From NCBI GenBank assembly GCA_010909165.1, contig MU008169.1, positions 1,860,001 to 1,924,000 of the forward strand: a stretch of DNA of 64,000 nt, in the 5' to 3' direction. The DNA comes from Anthoceros angustus. Lineage: Eukaryota; Streptophyta; Anthocerotopsida; Anthocerotales; Anthocerotaceae. Shown here in pieces: positions 1 through 15,708 of the stretch (the stretch's first letter is position 1; each line of letters begins with the position of its first letter). A program made the position numbers and the translations under genes. A model generated the notes under the pieces. That model saw nothing but the letters and a program-made list of their open reading frames with translations, did no database searches and was not told the DNA's origin.

Positions 1-271
1 GGATGGAACACTATCCTATCGATCCACAGCATCAAGTTAATAAAATAACGTTAATAAAATAACTAGGCACCGTACGCCATGGAGCATTTCGGCAAAAAAT
101 AATTTTCCATTTATTAAAAATTGAAACTCTTCGGACCTTGATGCCCAACTTATGAAAAATAGTGGACCGATCGCTGATGAAAACAGAGAATTATAATCCT
201 CAGTATAAGAGGTAGAGGGTTTTTCTGCATAACTTCTGTCAAACAAGTAGCTGGAGCCACTTTTCGCCACG

Positions 272-550
272 GTGGGAAAGGCGGCCACAGAAGCCGACTT
301 TGTTTACGGCAATTTCGCTCAAGCCCGGAACCTGGGCCTAGGCAAAACTTGGGGGCATGTATACTTTGAAATATTTATGTAAAGTCTCTAAATTCTCTAA
401 AACCAAACTTCGGGAAAAGGCGGCTGCGGAAGCCAGCTTTTTTTTCGACGATTTCGCTCAAGCCCGGAGCCCGGGCCGGGGCAAAATTTCGGGCACCTGT
501 ATACTTTGAAATATCTATATAAAATCTCCAAATTCTCTAAAACCCAGCTT
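272..550. repeat. Two diverged tandem copies of a ~138-bp unit
   Basis: Copy 1 (about 274-411) and copy 2 (about 412-550) share the blocks CAATTTCGCTCAAGCCCGGA / CGATTTCGCTCAAGCCCGGA, TGTATACTTTGAAATAT and TCTAAATTCTCTAAAAC in the same order, with scattered substitutions. No coding potential or known element is recognised. The rest of 1-676 also holds no gene that I can support. Confidence 0.7.
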
Positions 551-676
551 TCGTGCCCGGAAGCCATGCAGGTAGGCGAGGGGAATGTCGGACCCCAAAA
601 TTGCCCAATAGAAGAAACTCTTTGTGGAATCTGATCGTTTTCGTCGCCAGAAAAGTCCTTTAAGAGGTTCCTACGA

Positions 677-3600
677 ATGCTATCCACCGAAGGGGCACCG
701 GTTTCTTCTCTTAAAAAAAAGGCTCGGGCCTGCACTATGCATAGGGTGCAACGAGCTAAACCTCCGCACATGCCAATGGCATGTGGGCCCTACATCACAT
801 CATGCCATGATACATGTATGTTCACACATCCCCTCGCCGTTCGCACCTTGCAAGTCTTGCAGTTACTGCCTAGGCCGTCCCAGTTCTCGCTCCAGGCTCA
901 CCAGGCGATGCGTCGGCGGGGACCATTGTGGACTCGACAAATTGGTGTATGTGCAAGGATTCTACGAGCTCCCGCTCAGCTCACTTCAGGGAGTGACCCC
1001 CCGGGCCGAGCAAACAGCCGAGCCTTCAGGTCGAGCAATGTCAGGAGCCCAGCATTTCCACTTCCGAGAAAATCTGTGGATTGGGATGCGCTATCCAGCG
1101 ATGGCCGTCGCCAGGAGCAGGAGCACTTGTGGCACCAATTTTTTCTGGACCCTACCATGTGGTGGGACAACAGACGGGCTAAGAAGAGCTCCCGATCGCC
1201 GGACTTCCGGCGTAAGGGGTCCGGCGAGGTGCTGTGGTTAAACAGGATCAAGCCAGCTTGGGTTGATGAGCAGCTCCTTTCCTTGGATATGCAGATGGGG
1301 CATGGTACCTCTCCTTCCGAGTCCAGGTTTCCGGATAAGGCTGAACCTGGCAGGCGGGGAGGATCGGGAATGGGCGTCGTTACGGCTGTAACAGTGAGCA
1401 CGTTGTGTCAGCAGGGGAGGCTTTCTGAGGCCGTTGGAGCCCTGGAATCTCTCGCGCAGACAGACTGTGCTATTTCTCAGTCTCTGTTTTGGACTGTGCT
1501 GAAACTGTGTACTGCGAAGAAGGATCTGGCTGTGGGGCGACGAGTTCATGATCTCACTGTCAAACTCGGGCATGAGTCGGATGCATACTTTGGGAACCTT
1601 ATCTTGCGCATGTATGCAAGGGGAGGTAGTCTGCAGGGGGCCATGGATGTGTTCTCCAGGGTGCGCAAACCTAATGTCTTCATGTGGTCTTCCATGATCT
1701 CTGCATATGCTAAGCATGGAAAACCTGACGAGGCCATACAACTGTACCATGAAATGCATTGGTCAGGAGTGAAGGCGGATGCTCACGTCTTTGTAGCTGC
1801 TCTCCAGGCTTGTGCATTTGCCGTTGACTTGGAATCTGGGAGAAAAGTGCACTGTGATGTGTTGCACAGTGGCATTCCTCCTGACTTGTTTGTTGGCACC
1901 TGCCTGGTGGACATGTATGCAAAATGTGGTGAACTGAAAGATGCACGCCGGGTTTTCGACAGCATGGTCACAAAGGATGTGGTAACATGGAACGCCCTGA
2001 TTGCTGGGTATGCAAAATGTGGTGAACTGAAGGATGCACGCCAGGTTTTTGACAGCATGGCCTCAAAGGATGTGGTGACGTGGAATGCCCTGATAGCTGG
2101 GTATGCTGACCAAGGGCTTGGACATGAGGCACTTGTTCTGTATGGACAAATGGAGCAGGAAGGGCTGATTTTGGCCAACCATGTTACTTTTGCTTGCCTT
2201 CTGAAGGCCTGTGCAAGTACTGGTGCCTTACAGAAGGGCAAGCAGCTGCACTCACAGATTGTGAAAAGCGGACTGCTGGATGATGTAGTGTTGGGCAACT
2301 GCCTAGTGGACATGTATGCAAAATGTGGTGAACTGAAGGATGCACGCCAGGTTTTTGACAGCATGGCCACAAAGGATGTGGTGACCTGGAATGCCCTGAT
2401 AGCTGGGTATGCCGACCAGGGGCTCGGACATGAGGCACTTGTTCTGTATGAACAAATGGAGCAGGAGGACCTGATTTTGGCTAATCGTGTTACTTACACT
2501 TGCCTTCTCAAGGCCTGTGCAAGCACTGGTGCCTTACAGAAGGGTAGGCAGCTGCACTCACAGATTGTGGAAAGAGGAGTGCTGGATAACTTAGTGTTGG
2601 GCACCTGCCTGGTGGACATGTATGCAAAATGCGGTGAACTAGAAGATGCACGCCAGGTTTTTGACAGCATGAACACAAAGGATTTGGTGACATGGAATGC
2701 CCTGATTGCTGGGTATGCAAAATGTGGTGAACTGAAGATGCACGCCAGGTTTTTGACAGCATGGCCTCAAAGGATGTGGTGACATGGAATGCCCTGATAG
2801 CTGGGTATGCACCAAGGGCTTGGACATGAGGCACTTGTTGTATGGACAAATGGAGCAGGAGGGCTGATTTTGGCCAACCATGTTACTTTTTGCCTTCTGA
2901 AGGCCTGTGCAAGCACTGGTGCCTTACAGAAGGGCAGGCAGCTGCACTCACATTGTGAAAGAGGACTGCTGGATGATGGTGGTGGGCACCTGCCTGGTGG
3001 ACATGTATGCAAAATGTGGTGAACTGGAAGATGCACGCCAGGTTTTTGACAGCATGGCCACAAAGATGTGGTGACATGGAATGCTGATTGCTGGGTATGC
3101 ACAGCAAGGGCTCGGACATGAGGCGCTTGTTGTGTATGGACAAATGGAGCAGGAGGCCTGATTTTGGCTAACCATGTTACTTGCCTTCTGAAGGCCTGTG
3201 CAAGCACTGGTGCCTTACAGAAGGGCAGGCAGCTGCACTCACAGATTGTCGAAAGAGGACTGCTGGATAACGTAGTGTTGGGCAACTGCCTGGTGGACAT
3301 GTATGCAAAATGTGGTGAACTGGAAGATGCACGCCAGGTTTTTGACAGCATGGCCACAAAGGATGTGGTGACATGGAATGCCCTGATTGCTGGGTATGCA
3401 CAGCAAGGACTCGGACATGAGGCGCTTGTGTATGGACAAATGGAGCAGGAGGCCTGATTTTGGCTAACCATGTTACTTTTGCTTGCCTTCTGAAGGCCTG
3501 TGCAAGCACTGGTGCCTTACAGAAGGGCAGGCAGCTGCACTCACAGATTGTGGAAAGAGGACTGCTGGATAACGTGTTGGGCACCTGCCTGGTGGACATG

Positions 3601-6097
3601 TATGCAAAATGTGAACTAGAAGATGCACGCCAGGTTTTTGACAGCATGAACACAAAGGATTTGGTGACATGGAATGCCCTGATTGCTGGGTATGCACAGC
3701 GAGGACTCGGCCAAGAAGCACTTGTTGTGTATGGACAAATGGAGGAGGCAGGCCTCATTTTGCCTGACAATGTTACTTTTGCTTGCCTTCTGAAGGCGTG
3801 TGGAAGCACTGGTGCCTTGCAGAAGGGCAGACAGCTGCACTCACAGATTGTCGAAAGAAGACTGCTGGATGATGGAGCAGTGGCCCACTGCCTGGTGGAC
3901 ATGTATGCAAAATTTGGTGAACTGAAAGATGCACGTCAGGTTTTTGAAAGCATGGCTAAAAAAGATGTGGTGACATGGACGGTGCTGATCGCTGGGTATG
4001 CACAGCAAGGGCTCGGGCAAGAGGCGCTTGCCGTGTATGAAAGAATGGAGCAGGAGGGGCTCATTTTGGCTGACCATTTTACTTTTGCTTGCCTTCTGAA
4101 AGTCTGTGCAAGCACTGGTGCCTTACCAAAGGGCAGGCAGCTGCACTCACTGATTGTTCACAGAGGACTGCTGGATAACGTAGTGGTGGGCACCTGCCTG
4201 GTGGACATGTATGCAAAATGTGGTGAACTGGAAGATGCACACCAGGTTTTTGACAGCTTGTCCACAAAGAATGTGGTGACATGGACTGCCCTGATTTCTG
4301 GGTATGCACAGCAAGGACTCGCCAAGAGGCGCTTGTGTATGGACAAATGGAGCAGGAGGGCCTGATTTTGGCTAACCATGTTACTTTTGCTTGCCTTCTG
4401 AAGGCCTGTGGAAGCACTGGTGCCTTACAGAAGGGCAGGCAGCTGCACTCACAGATTGTGAAAGAGGACTGCTGGATGATGGAGTGGGCACCTGCCTGGT
4501 GGACATGTATGCAAAATGTGGTGAACTGGAAGATGCACGCCAGGTTTTTGACAGCATGAACACAAAGGATGTGGTGACATGGACCGCCCTGATTGCTGGG
4601 TATGCACAGCAAGGACTCGGCCAAGAGGCGCTTGTTATGTATGGACAAATGGAGCAGGAGGGCCTGATTTTGGCTGACCATGTTACTTTTGCTTGCCTTC
4701 TGAAGGCCTGTGCAAGCACTGGTGCCTTACAGAAGGGCAGGCAGCTGCACTCACTGATTGTCGAAAGAGGACTGCTGGATAACGTAGTGGTGGGCACCTG
4801 CCTGGTGGACATGTATGCAAAATGTGGTGAACTGGAAGATGCACGCCAGGTTTTTGACAGCTTGGCCACAAAGAATGTGGTGACATGGACTGCCCTGATT
4901 GCTGGGTATGCACAGCAAGGACTCGGACATGAGGCGCTTGCTGTGTATGAACGAATGGAGCAGGAGGGCCTGATTTTGGCTAACCATGTTACTTTTGCTT
5001 GCCTTCTGAAGGCGTGTGGAAGCACTGGTGCCTTACAGAAGGGCAGGCAGCTGCACTCGCACATTATTGAAAGAGGACTGCTGGATGATGGAGTGGTGGG
5101 CACCTGCCTGGTGGACATGTATGCAAAATGTGGTGAATTGGAAGATGCACGCCAGGTATTTGACAGCATGAACACAAAGGATGTGGTGACATGGACCGCC
5201 CTGATATCTGCGTATGGTACTTGTGATGAAGGTCACAAGGCACTAGATTGTTTTGAGGATATGTTAGTTGCTGGTGTTCAGCCTAATGATGCTACTTTTA
5301 CTTGCCTTTTAGTGGCATGCAGTCACGAGGGACTGGTCCACGAGGGTCGCAAGCTCTTTGACTCCATGGCCAAACAGCATGACATCAAACCTACTATTGA
5401 GCATTGCAATTGCATGATTGATCTTCTTGCGCGTGCTGGCCATTTAGATGAGGCAGAGAAGATGCTATTATTATGTGAGGACCAAAGTAATGTTGTGGGC
5501 TTGACGTCTTTGTTGAATGCCTGCAAAAGTCACGGGGATATAGAGAGGGCGATGCGGTGTTTTCAAAGCATTGTTAGGCTGGAGCCCCAGGAGGCGCCTG
5601 CCTATGTGCTCATGGCCAATGCCTACGCAGATGCAGGCAGGTGGACCGATGTAGACAGGATTGAAACACAGAGAAGGGCAGCAGGGGCTGACAAGAAACC
5701 TGCAGTGGCAACCATTGAGGTGAATAAGCAGGTACATAGATTTTTGGTGGGAGACAGGAGAGAGGATATTGCACTTAAGGTAGAGAGCACGAATGCACGT
5801 CTGAAGGAGGAAGGAGGCCACGTTCCTCACACAAAGTTAGTGTTGAAGAAAGTGTGTGAGAAGGAAAAGGAAGACGTGCTTTGTGGGCATGCTGAGAAGC
5901 TAGCTCTAGCGTTTGGTCTCTTGAACACTCCAAGTGGGACATCGCTGGTGGTAACTAAGAATCTACGCATGTGCAGTGACTGCCACAGTTCCACAGAGAT
6001 CATGTCAAAGCTTGAACACAGAGACATTGTTGTAAGGGATGGATACCGTGTGCATCGGTTCGCAGCAGGTTCTTGCAGTTGTAAGGGTCAACTGTGA
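677..6097 (+). CDS. PLS-class PPR protein with DYW-type deaminase domain; middle of the array frameshifted
   Basis: Organellar RNA-editing factor family (C-to-U editing in chloroplasts or mitochondria). The first PPRs start near 1500. From about 1900 to 5210 there are about ten near-identical P-L-S triplets of roughly 101 residues (303 bp), each containing MYAKCGEL.DARQVFDS, TWxALIAGYA and LLKACASTGALQKGRQLHS. E-type motifs and a DYW domain follow (about 5220-6097). They keep the zinc/catalytic HAE and CSDC signatures, but the protein ends CSCKGQL instead of CSCGDYW. The frame is open from 677 to 2782 and again from about 4465 to 6097. In between, at least a dozen 1-5 nt deletions shift it, so this is either a pseudogene or an assembly-consensus problem. 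The start is uncertain: ATG 677 opens a long N-terminus without motifs, and ATG 1369 is an alternative. No introns are seen. Confidence 0.85.
1896..5210 (+). repeat. Tandem array of ~303-bp PPR triplet units
   Basis: About ten head-to-tail copies, marked by the sequence GACATGTATGCAAAATGTGG near 1911, 2310, 2617, 2999, 3297, 3597, 3899, 4205, 4503, 4811 and 5117. Most copies look more than 90% identical by eye. Two places (about 1980-2080 and 2680-2790) carry a shortened hybrid unit in which ALIAGY runs straight into AKCGEL, as expected from unequal recombination inside a motif. Confidence 0.9.
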
Positions 6098-8068
6098 GAA
6101 AAATGAAGAAGAGCAGGGTGGAACAGGTGGATGGGTACCAGGCGGGAAGTGGAAGATCATGACATGACTAGCACCCCTGGGCAGCCGTTGTCTAGCTGAC
6201 TGCAAGCAGCATCACAGTGTCTCAACCTAGACTCTGAAACTCATCAGCAGGGACGTGGAGGAGTGGCTGCAGCAATGGCAGCCTACATGAGTGCTGATAC
6301 ATATTCAGGAGGTGGCAGCCCCGAATCAACATGCATTGTGAGGGCACACACTGATGAAATGTCACACTCTGTGTGATCTGCAAACCATAAGACTCATCAG
6401 GTAAAATTGCACATGACGGAGTAACCTCTAGCATCAGTGCATGAAGTCGGGGGCCTGCTATGAAGTGAACCACCCCCATCCTTGATAAATGCACCCTGCA
6501 AAACGAGGAGGCAAGAGGATTTCACAGCTTACAAGAATGCCTACCGACGTGACCATGTCAATTCCACGCCCAGTCCAGAGACCCGAATGACATCTTTCTT
6601 GCAACACACGAACCGGCCATGATTATTCTTCACACCTCAAGTCTTCTCACACCTCATAAGCAAAACCTGAGAGAGGATACACCAGCAACGTTGAAGGCTC
6701 CATAGGTAGGGGACGGCGGTCCTCTGGAGGCTATCCGCCGGCAAGTGAATGCCTCTTTGGAAGGTAAGTTGCCTCCTAGCCACATTAGTTAAAACGAGGG
6801 ACGGGAAAACCAAATGCAAATATTCTTCTCATTTCTTCTTACTGCTTAACGAACTCCATCGTTACGGACTGCATGCGTAGCGAGTCAGAATCCGTGATCG
6901 CTGGATCAAGAACATTCTACACTCTCCAGACAGATTTCCAGCCTATCTGGACATCAAAGCGCAACTTGAAATGTTCTCCAATGACAGCCATTCCAGTGGA
7001 CTGAAAATGTTATATCATGACAACAATTTCACATGAAGACATGCAGTTTGTATAACCTCAACCCAATACCATCACGTGTGCAAGATACTTGTTCACTCAC
7101 ATAAGCATATCTCTAGAGGTTATCAACACTCCATTTCCATTTCCTCATCTTGCTTTGAGCTCATTGTAATGTGGTTCCATACTGCCGCAGGACTCCACCG
7201 TGCTGCCACCAATACCACTAAGTAGTTCGATGCATGAAGACCAGATAGTTGCGAACACAGGCCACATACCGGCAAACACGCCTCCACCACAATACCAATT
7301 AACATGGAACAAAGTTGGAGCACCAATTAACATGGAACAAAGTTGGAGCACCAATTAACATGGAAGCTCCGTCAAAGGGTTGGATCAATACTCTAACTAA
7401 ATACAAAATGCAAAGGAGTAAAGAGATATAACTTACTATTATACTATCTTTACTCAATATAAAAATGAGGATACACTGCATATATAGACTTAAGTTTGAT
7501 TGATATAATCTAGAGAAATATAAATTTAATTTCCATCCTTTGAGCTCGTTGTAATGTGTTTTTTCATTTTCCTTCGGGCATTTGGTAGTTTTAAAATGCT
7601 TGATCGTGGGGGCTAGTCCCCCGAATCTATACTTGATCTCTTAGGCTATGAGCAATATTACTACCTAATCTAAATCGAATTCCTTGAATCACGATTAATG
7701 ACTCTCGGTCCCACTTCATCACGTGATGGATAAGTAGGGGTGAGTCGTACATGCGTATGTAGGGAGGGGGTTACGTATGGCACCGTGCGGTTACGGCTGC
7801 GCATTCCGCAATCTGTAAAATTGAGGCTGCGAATCCGTTGCGGTTGCATGCTGCGGGAGCCCGAACCCTAATCTTGCACCCTTTGGCTTCTTTGCTGCAA
7901 GCTCTTTGCTCAACGTGGCCGGAACCCTCTATGAGGCGGTCCGCAGTATCATGAACGCCGCCATCACGTAGGTGGCCCAGACCCGGTCTAGTGACGAAGA
8001 CGGGCATCATCGAGCGCAACAGTGGCGGCCATGTCATTGTGGCCCTGGAGAAGCTGCTCGTTGCGCAG
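6098..8068. other. Intergenic stretch; short minisatellite at 7294-7365
   Basis: This stretch holds the 3' side of the PPR gene and the 5' side of the kinase gene. I see no gene. A 28-bp unit (CACCAATTAACATGGAACAA plus GTTGGAG) is repeated about 2.5 times near 7294-7365. A segment near 7595-7625 (AAATGCTTGATCGTGGGGGC then TAGTCCCC) resembles the head of the retroposon tail at 30.9 kb. Around 7771-8068 the sequence is GC-rich and is probably 5' UTR of the PRP4 gene. Confidence 0.5.
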
Positions 8069-12649
<4,581 letters not shown>

Positions 12650-14724
12650 CTGGTTGTATTGATTGTTGGCCCCAATGCTCTCCCCTAGCGAGGCTCTGCA
12701 GTGTGTAGGCATCAGATGTGATTTAGACGATTTTGGGGAGGTTTTGGCTAGGTACTACCAGTTGTAAAGATTTTATTCACTGTCATAAGCGTGCAGAGCC
12801 TCGGAGTTTGTCCAGTACACTTCCAGGTGCTGTGCTCATCCTACCTAGGCTGCAATGGGACACTCAAGTTGTTCAGGACCTGTCTGCTCTTTGACCATAT
12901 TTGGTGCTTTGTGCGCTGCACAAGGCACAAGCACAGTTCGTGCGAGGTTGGTGCTGATAAGCAGTATGAAGATCACATATGTTCCTTGGCGATACTCCTA
13001 GAGGATAAACTGTTTCTATTGTAAGACAACACTCCAAGAGTGTTATTTCGTTCACTTGTCGCTGGTAACCGTTTTGTCTGGTGGATAATGTTCTCCTTAA
13101 TTTGCGGTGATGTGCTGTCTTTTTCTTCAACATGAACCTGTGAAAGCTTTTGATGAACGATATGGCTCTGCATGAAAGGTAGCAGGTAATTAGACTCTTT
13201 TGGGAGTCGGTGCTCAAGATCTTCAAGTATCTGAAGTTGGATGAGCTTGAGAAGCTGGTCATCATTTAGGGTGTCTGTGGTACGAGTTTGTCAGTATTTG
13301 TCCAAAGAAAAAAACGCACGGATTACTGTGATTGTATGCAAAACTCTAGGTGAAACTGATTTGAGCTCGGAAGTAGAGACGGTTGGTGGTTTTAGAAGTG
13401 TAGAGAGTCTGGTCAGCTAGGTGTTACATTTTTTGTGGAATCGCATATTGTCTGATATCCTCTCTTTCGTACAGGGATGTCACAGGTTCTCCAGGACAAG
13501 TATCCGATGTATTTGGTAGGTAACAGACGGCAAAGGTATTGGTGTCAGATCAATTGGGGGCAGGAGAGTGCGGAGTGTTCGGGTCCTACTTTTGCATTGG
13601 GCGGTCCACGATACTTACTGGTTTGATGTCTTCATGGTTGTCCCCTTGGAAGTGCTCGCTCTCCTGTATTTTGTCATGTCTGAAGTGAGAAGTACTTGGC
13701 AGATAGTCACGTTAGTGTCTTACAAATGTTGGCCAATTTAAGTTCCATTGCCAGAGGAGTATCTTGCTTACTGGTCACAGTGCTATGCTGCTAGTTGGAG
13801 GTAAGCATGCTATACTCTCCCAAAAATTGAAGATCTGACGGATCTATACCCCTCTGTAGTCAAGCTTTCGGGTGTCTTAGGACACACACTTAGGGGGGAT
13901 CGAATTTCCTGTTACGCTTCGGACAGGTGATTAAGAGTAAAAGAATGCTGACTACTTGTCGTCGTTACCAAAATACCTGACGATGCTCAGCTTCGTATGT
14001 ATAGCTGTCTGCTGTTGATTTGAAACTGGATTTTCTTTGTTGATTTGGAAACTCGTGCGGGCTTGCATCATGATTCCACAAATCTTTGATAGGTATCCCT
14101 GGCGGCCCTTGTTTCTGCGAGCCGGGTGTTTGGATCCTGATAGGTAGCTTTTGGCTATGGAAGGTCAGATGGCTTGTCACTTAAGAGGTCTCCCAATGTC
14201 GAACCTAGGATTCGTTCCAGTGTAGCGGGAATTGGGGTGGGCCACTATGTCATCCTTTGCTTAAGTGCTCAGGGCAGGTCGACCAGAAGCTCCGTACCTC
14301 TGGGGCCTAGTTCATCTCGCTAAGGCCTCAGTAGAAACGAAGTGGGTTCCGGTGCTGTCACTGATTTGTAGGTTCCCCGATCGCGTCTTGCTGTATTAAG
14401 GAGTCGACTACATCTATGCAGATGTCGATAGAATGGTCTGAGAAAGTTAATAGTGCAAGCATTGAGGCAAGCAGGTCCATTCGTCCGCAATGAGGGGATG
14501 ACATCTCCATCTTAGAGCATAATTCAGAGATGCGAGTGATATACTCGCAAGTGAATATCTGTACATCGAACTCTCTAGTTCAACCCGTAGACCAGGTGCA
14601 TTGTTTCTTGTATTAGCTTGGGCTTATGTTTAATGAATAATTCTTGCGAAGAACTCGAAGCTTGCAGTTGTTCGCTTCAAGAATCCAAGATAGCAGTGGG
14701 AGTCTCGTCCTCAACGTGAAAGGT
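12650..14724. other. Gene-poor intergenic stretch (~2.1 kb)
   Basis: This contains the presumed 3' UTR of the kinase gene, then unique-looking sequence of mixed composition. I see no exon, repeat array or RNA gene that I can support. Confidence 0.5.
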
Positions 14725-15708
14725 ATGCAGGGTTGCCTTGGAGCCCTGACATGGGCAACACTGGGAGCATTGACATGGGCAACCGTGGGAAGCGTGACAT
14801 GGGCAAGGCCAGCGCAATTGAGCTACGAGCGGCATGGCCCTGGGCACCCTCTGCACTTGCTGGGTGCTAGCGTATTCCTCAGAGTGAACGTCCCGCCTCT
14901 CATCAAGCAGCAGCAGCAGGAGCAATTCGGGCTGACATTCTGCTCCGACCCCAACTGCTCCCTGGACGTCTCGGATGAGGACGCTGTGGACATCGGGCAC
15001 AGAATTTGGGTGAACGAATGCGGCGGCACTATCGAGGGCCTCACCACCTGGAACATCGGGGAGGAATTCGCGTCTTTGGGAATAGGGCACACCATCTGGT
15101 ATCCTGCCGGCGTCCGCGGGCCCTTCCAGGAGTCTTTCCCCTTGCTGGTCCGCTTCCTGGTCGATCAGGAGGGGGTGGTGATACCCGGCTGGCTCACCTA
15201 TGAGGGATCCCCTGACATTGTCACGCCTTGTCCCTGGCGAAGCAAGGCGGAGTTCGACGCGGCACAGGCGTCGCCGCAGATGCTGCAGCTCCGTACCCTG
15301 CTCGCCACCACTGTCAAGGAGCAGTGCCATTTCCTCGCTCGGAGGTTTCAGGAGGCGCTGCCCAAGATCCTGCTCAAGGCGCCTGTGGAAGAAAGAGAAG
15401 TTTTAAGCGCCAGGTTCTACAGCGTCGCTGCCGAGCACCTGGGCTTGTATCCTCTCATGGACTACACCAACTTCAAAGGCGAGGGCACCAGTAATACAGA
15501 GAAGTATCTAGGAGAAGGCTGGGGTCTGCTCCAGGTGCTGCAAAACATGGAGGACACTCTACCCGACGGAAGTATGCATGCCAAGCAAGCCTTTGTCGCA
15601 TCTGCCAAGCAGATGCTAACTCGCAGGGTTGAGAACTCTCCTCCCAATAGAGGTGAGAGACGATGGCTCCTCGGCTGGTTCAATCGCCTCGACACTTACT
15701 TGCTCTAG
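14725..15708 (+). CDS. Conserved protein of unknown function, bacterial-like family
   Basis: Intronless gene of 327 residues from ATG 14725. The N-terminus is moderately hydrophobic, could be a signal or targeting sequence, and contains an 8-residue unit three times (GALTWATL, GALTWATV, GSVTWARP; 24-bp DNA repeat, about 14738-14810). The rest is a compact soluble domain with the motifs NECGGTIEGLTTWNIGEEFA, SLGIGHTIWYP, GPFQESFP, MDYTNFKGEG, GWGLLQVL and NSPPNRGERRWLLGWFNR. From memory, these match a family of uncharacterised proteins widespread in bacteria and present in some algae and non-seed plants. No function is assigned. The glutamate-rich ECGG...WN.GE block could be catalytic, but this is speculation. 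The frame stays open upstream to 14644 without an ATG, so an upstream exon is possible. Confidence 0.75.
   Translation: MQGCLGALTWATLGALTWATVGSVTWARPAQLSYERHGPGHPLHLLGASVFLRVNVPPLIKQQQQEQFGLTFCSDPNCSLDVSDEDAVDIGHRIWVNECGGTIEGLTTWNIGEEFASLGIGHTIWYPAGVRGPFQESFPLLVRFLVDQEGVVIPGWLTYEGSPDIVTPCPWRSKAEFDAAQASPQMLQLRTLLATTVKEQCHFLARRFQEALPKILLKAPVEEREVLSARFYSVAAEHLGLYPLMDYTNFKGEGTSNTEKYLGEGWGLLQVLQNMEDTLPDGSMHAKQAFVASAKQMLTRRVENSPPNRGERRWLLGWFNRLDTYLL

Noticed and set aside
1896-3902. Long minus-strand open frames opposite the PPR array, with recurring CPSVRHQCLHRPSEGK
   Set aside because: They are antisense shadows of the repeated PPR coding sequence and change frame at the same deletions.
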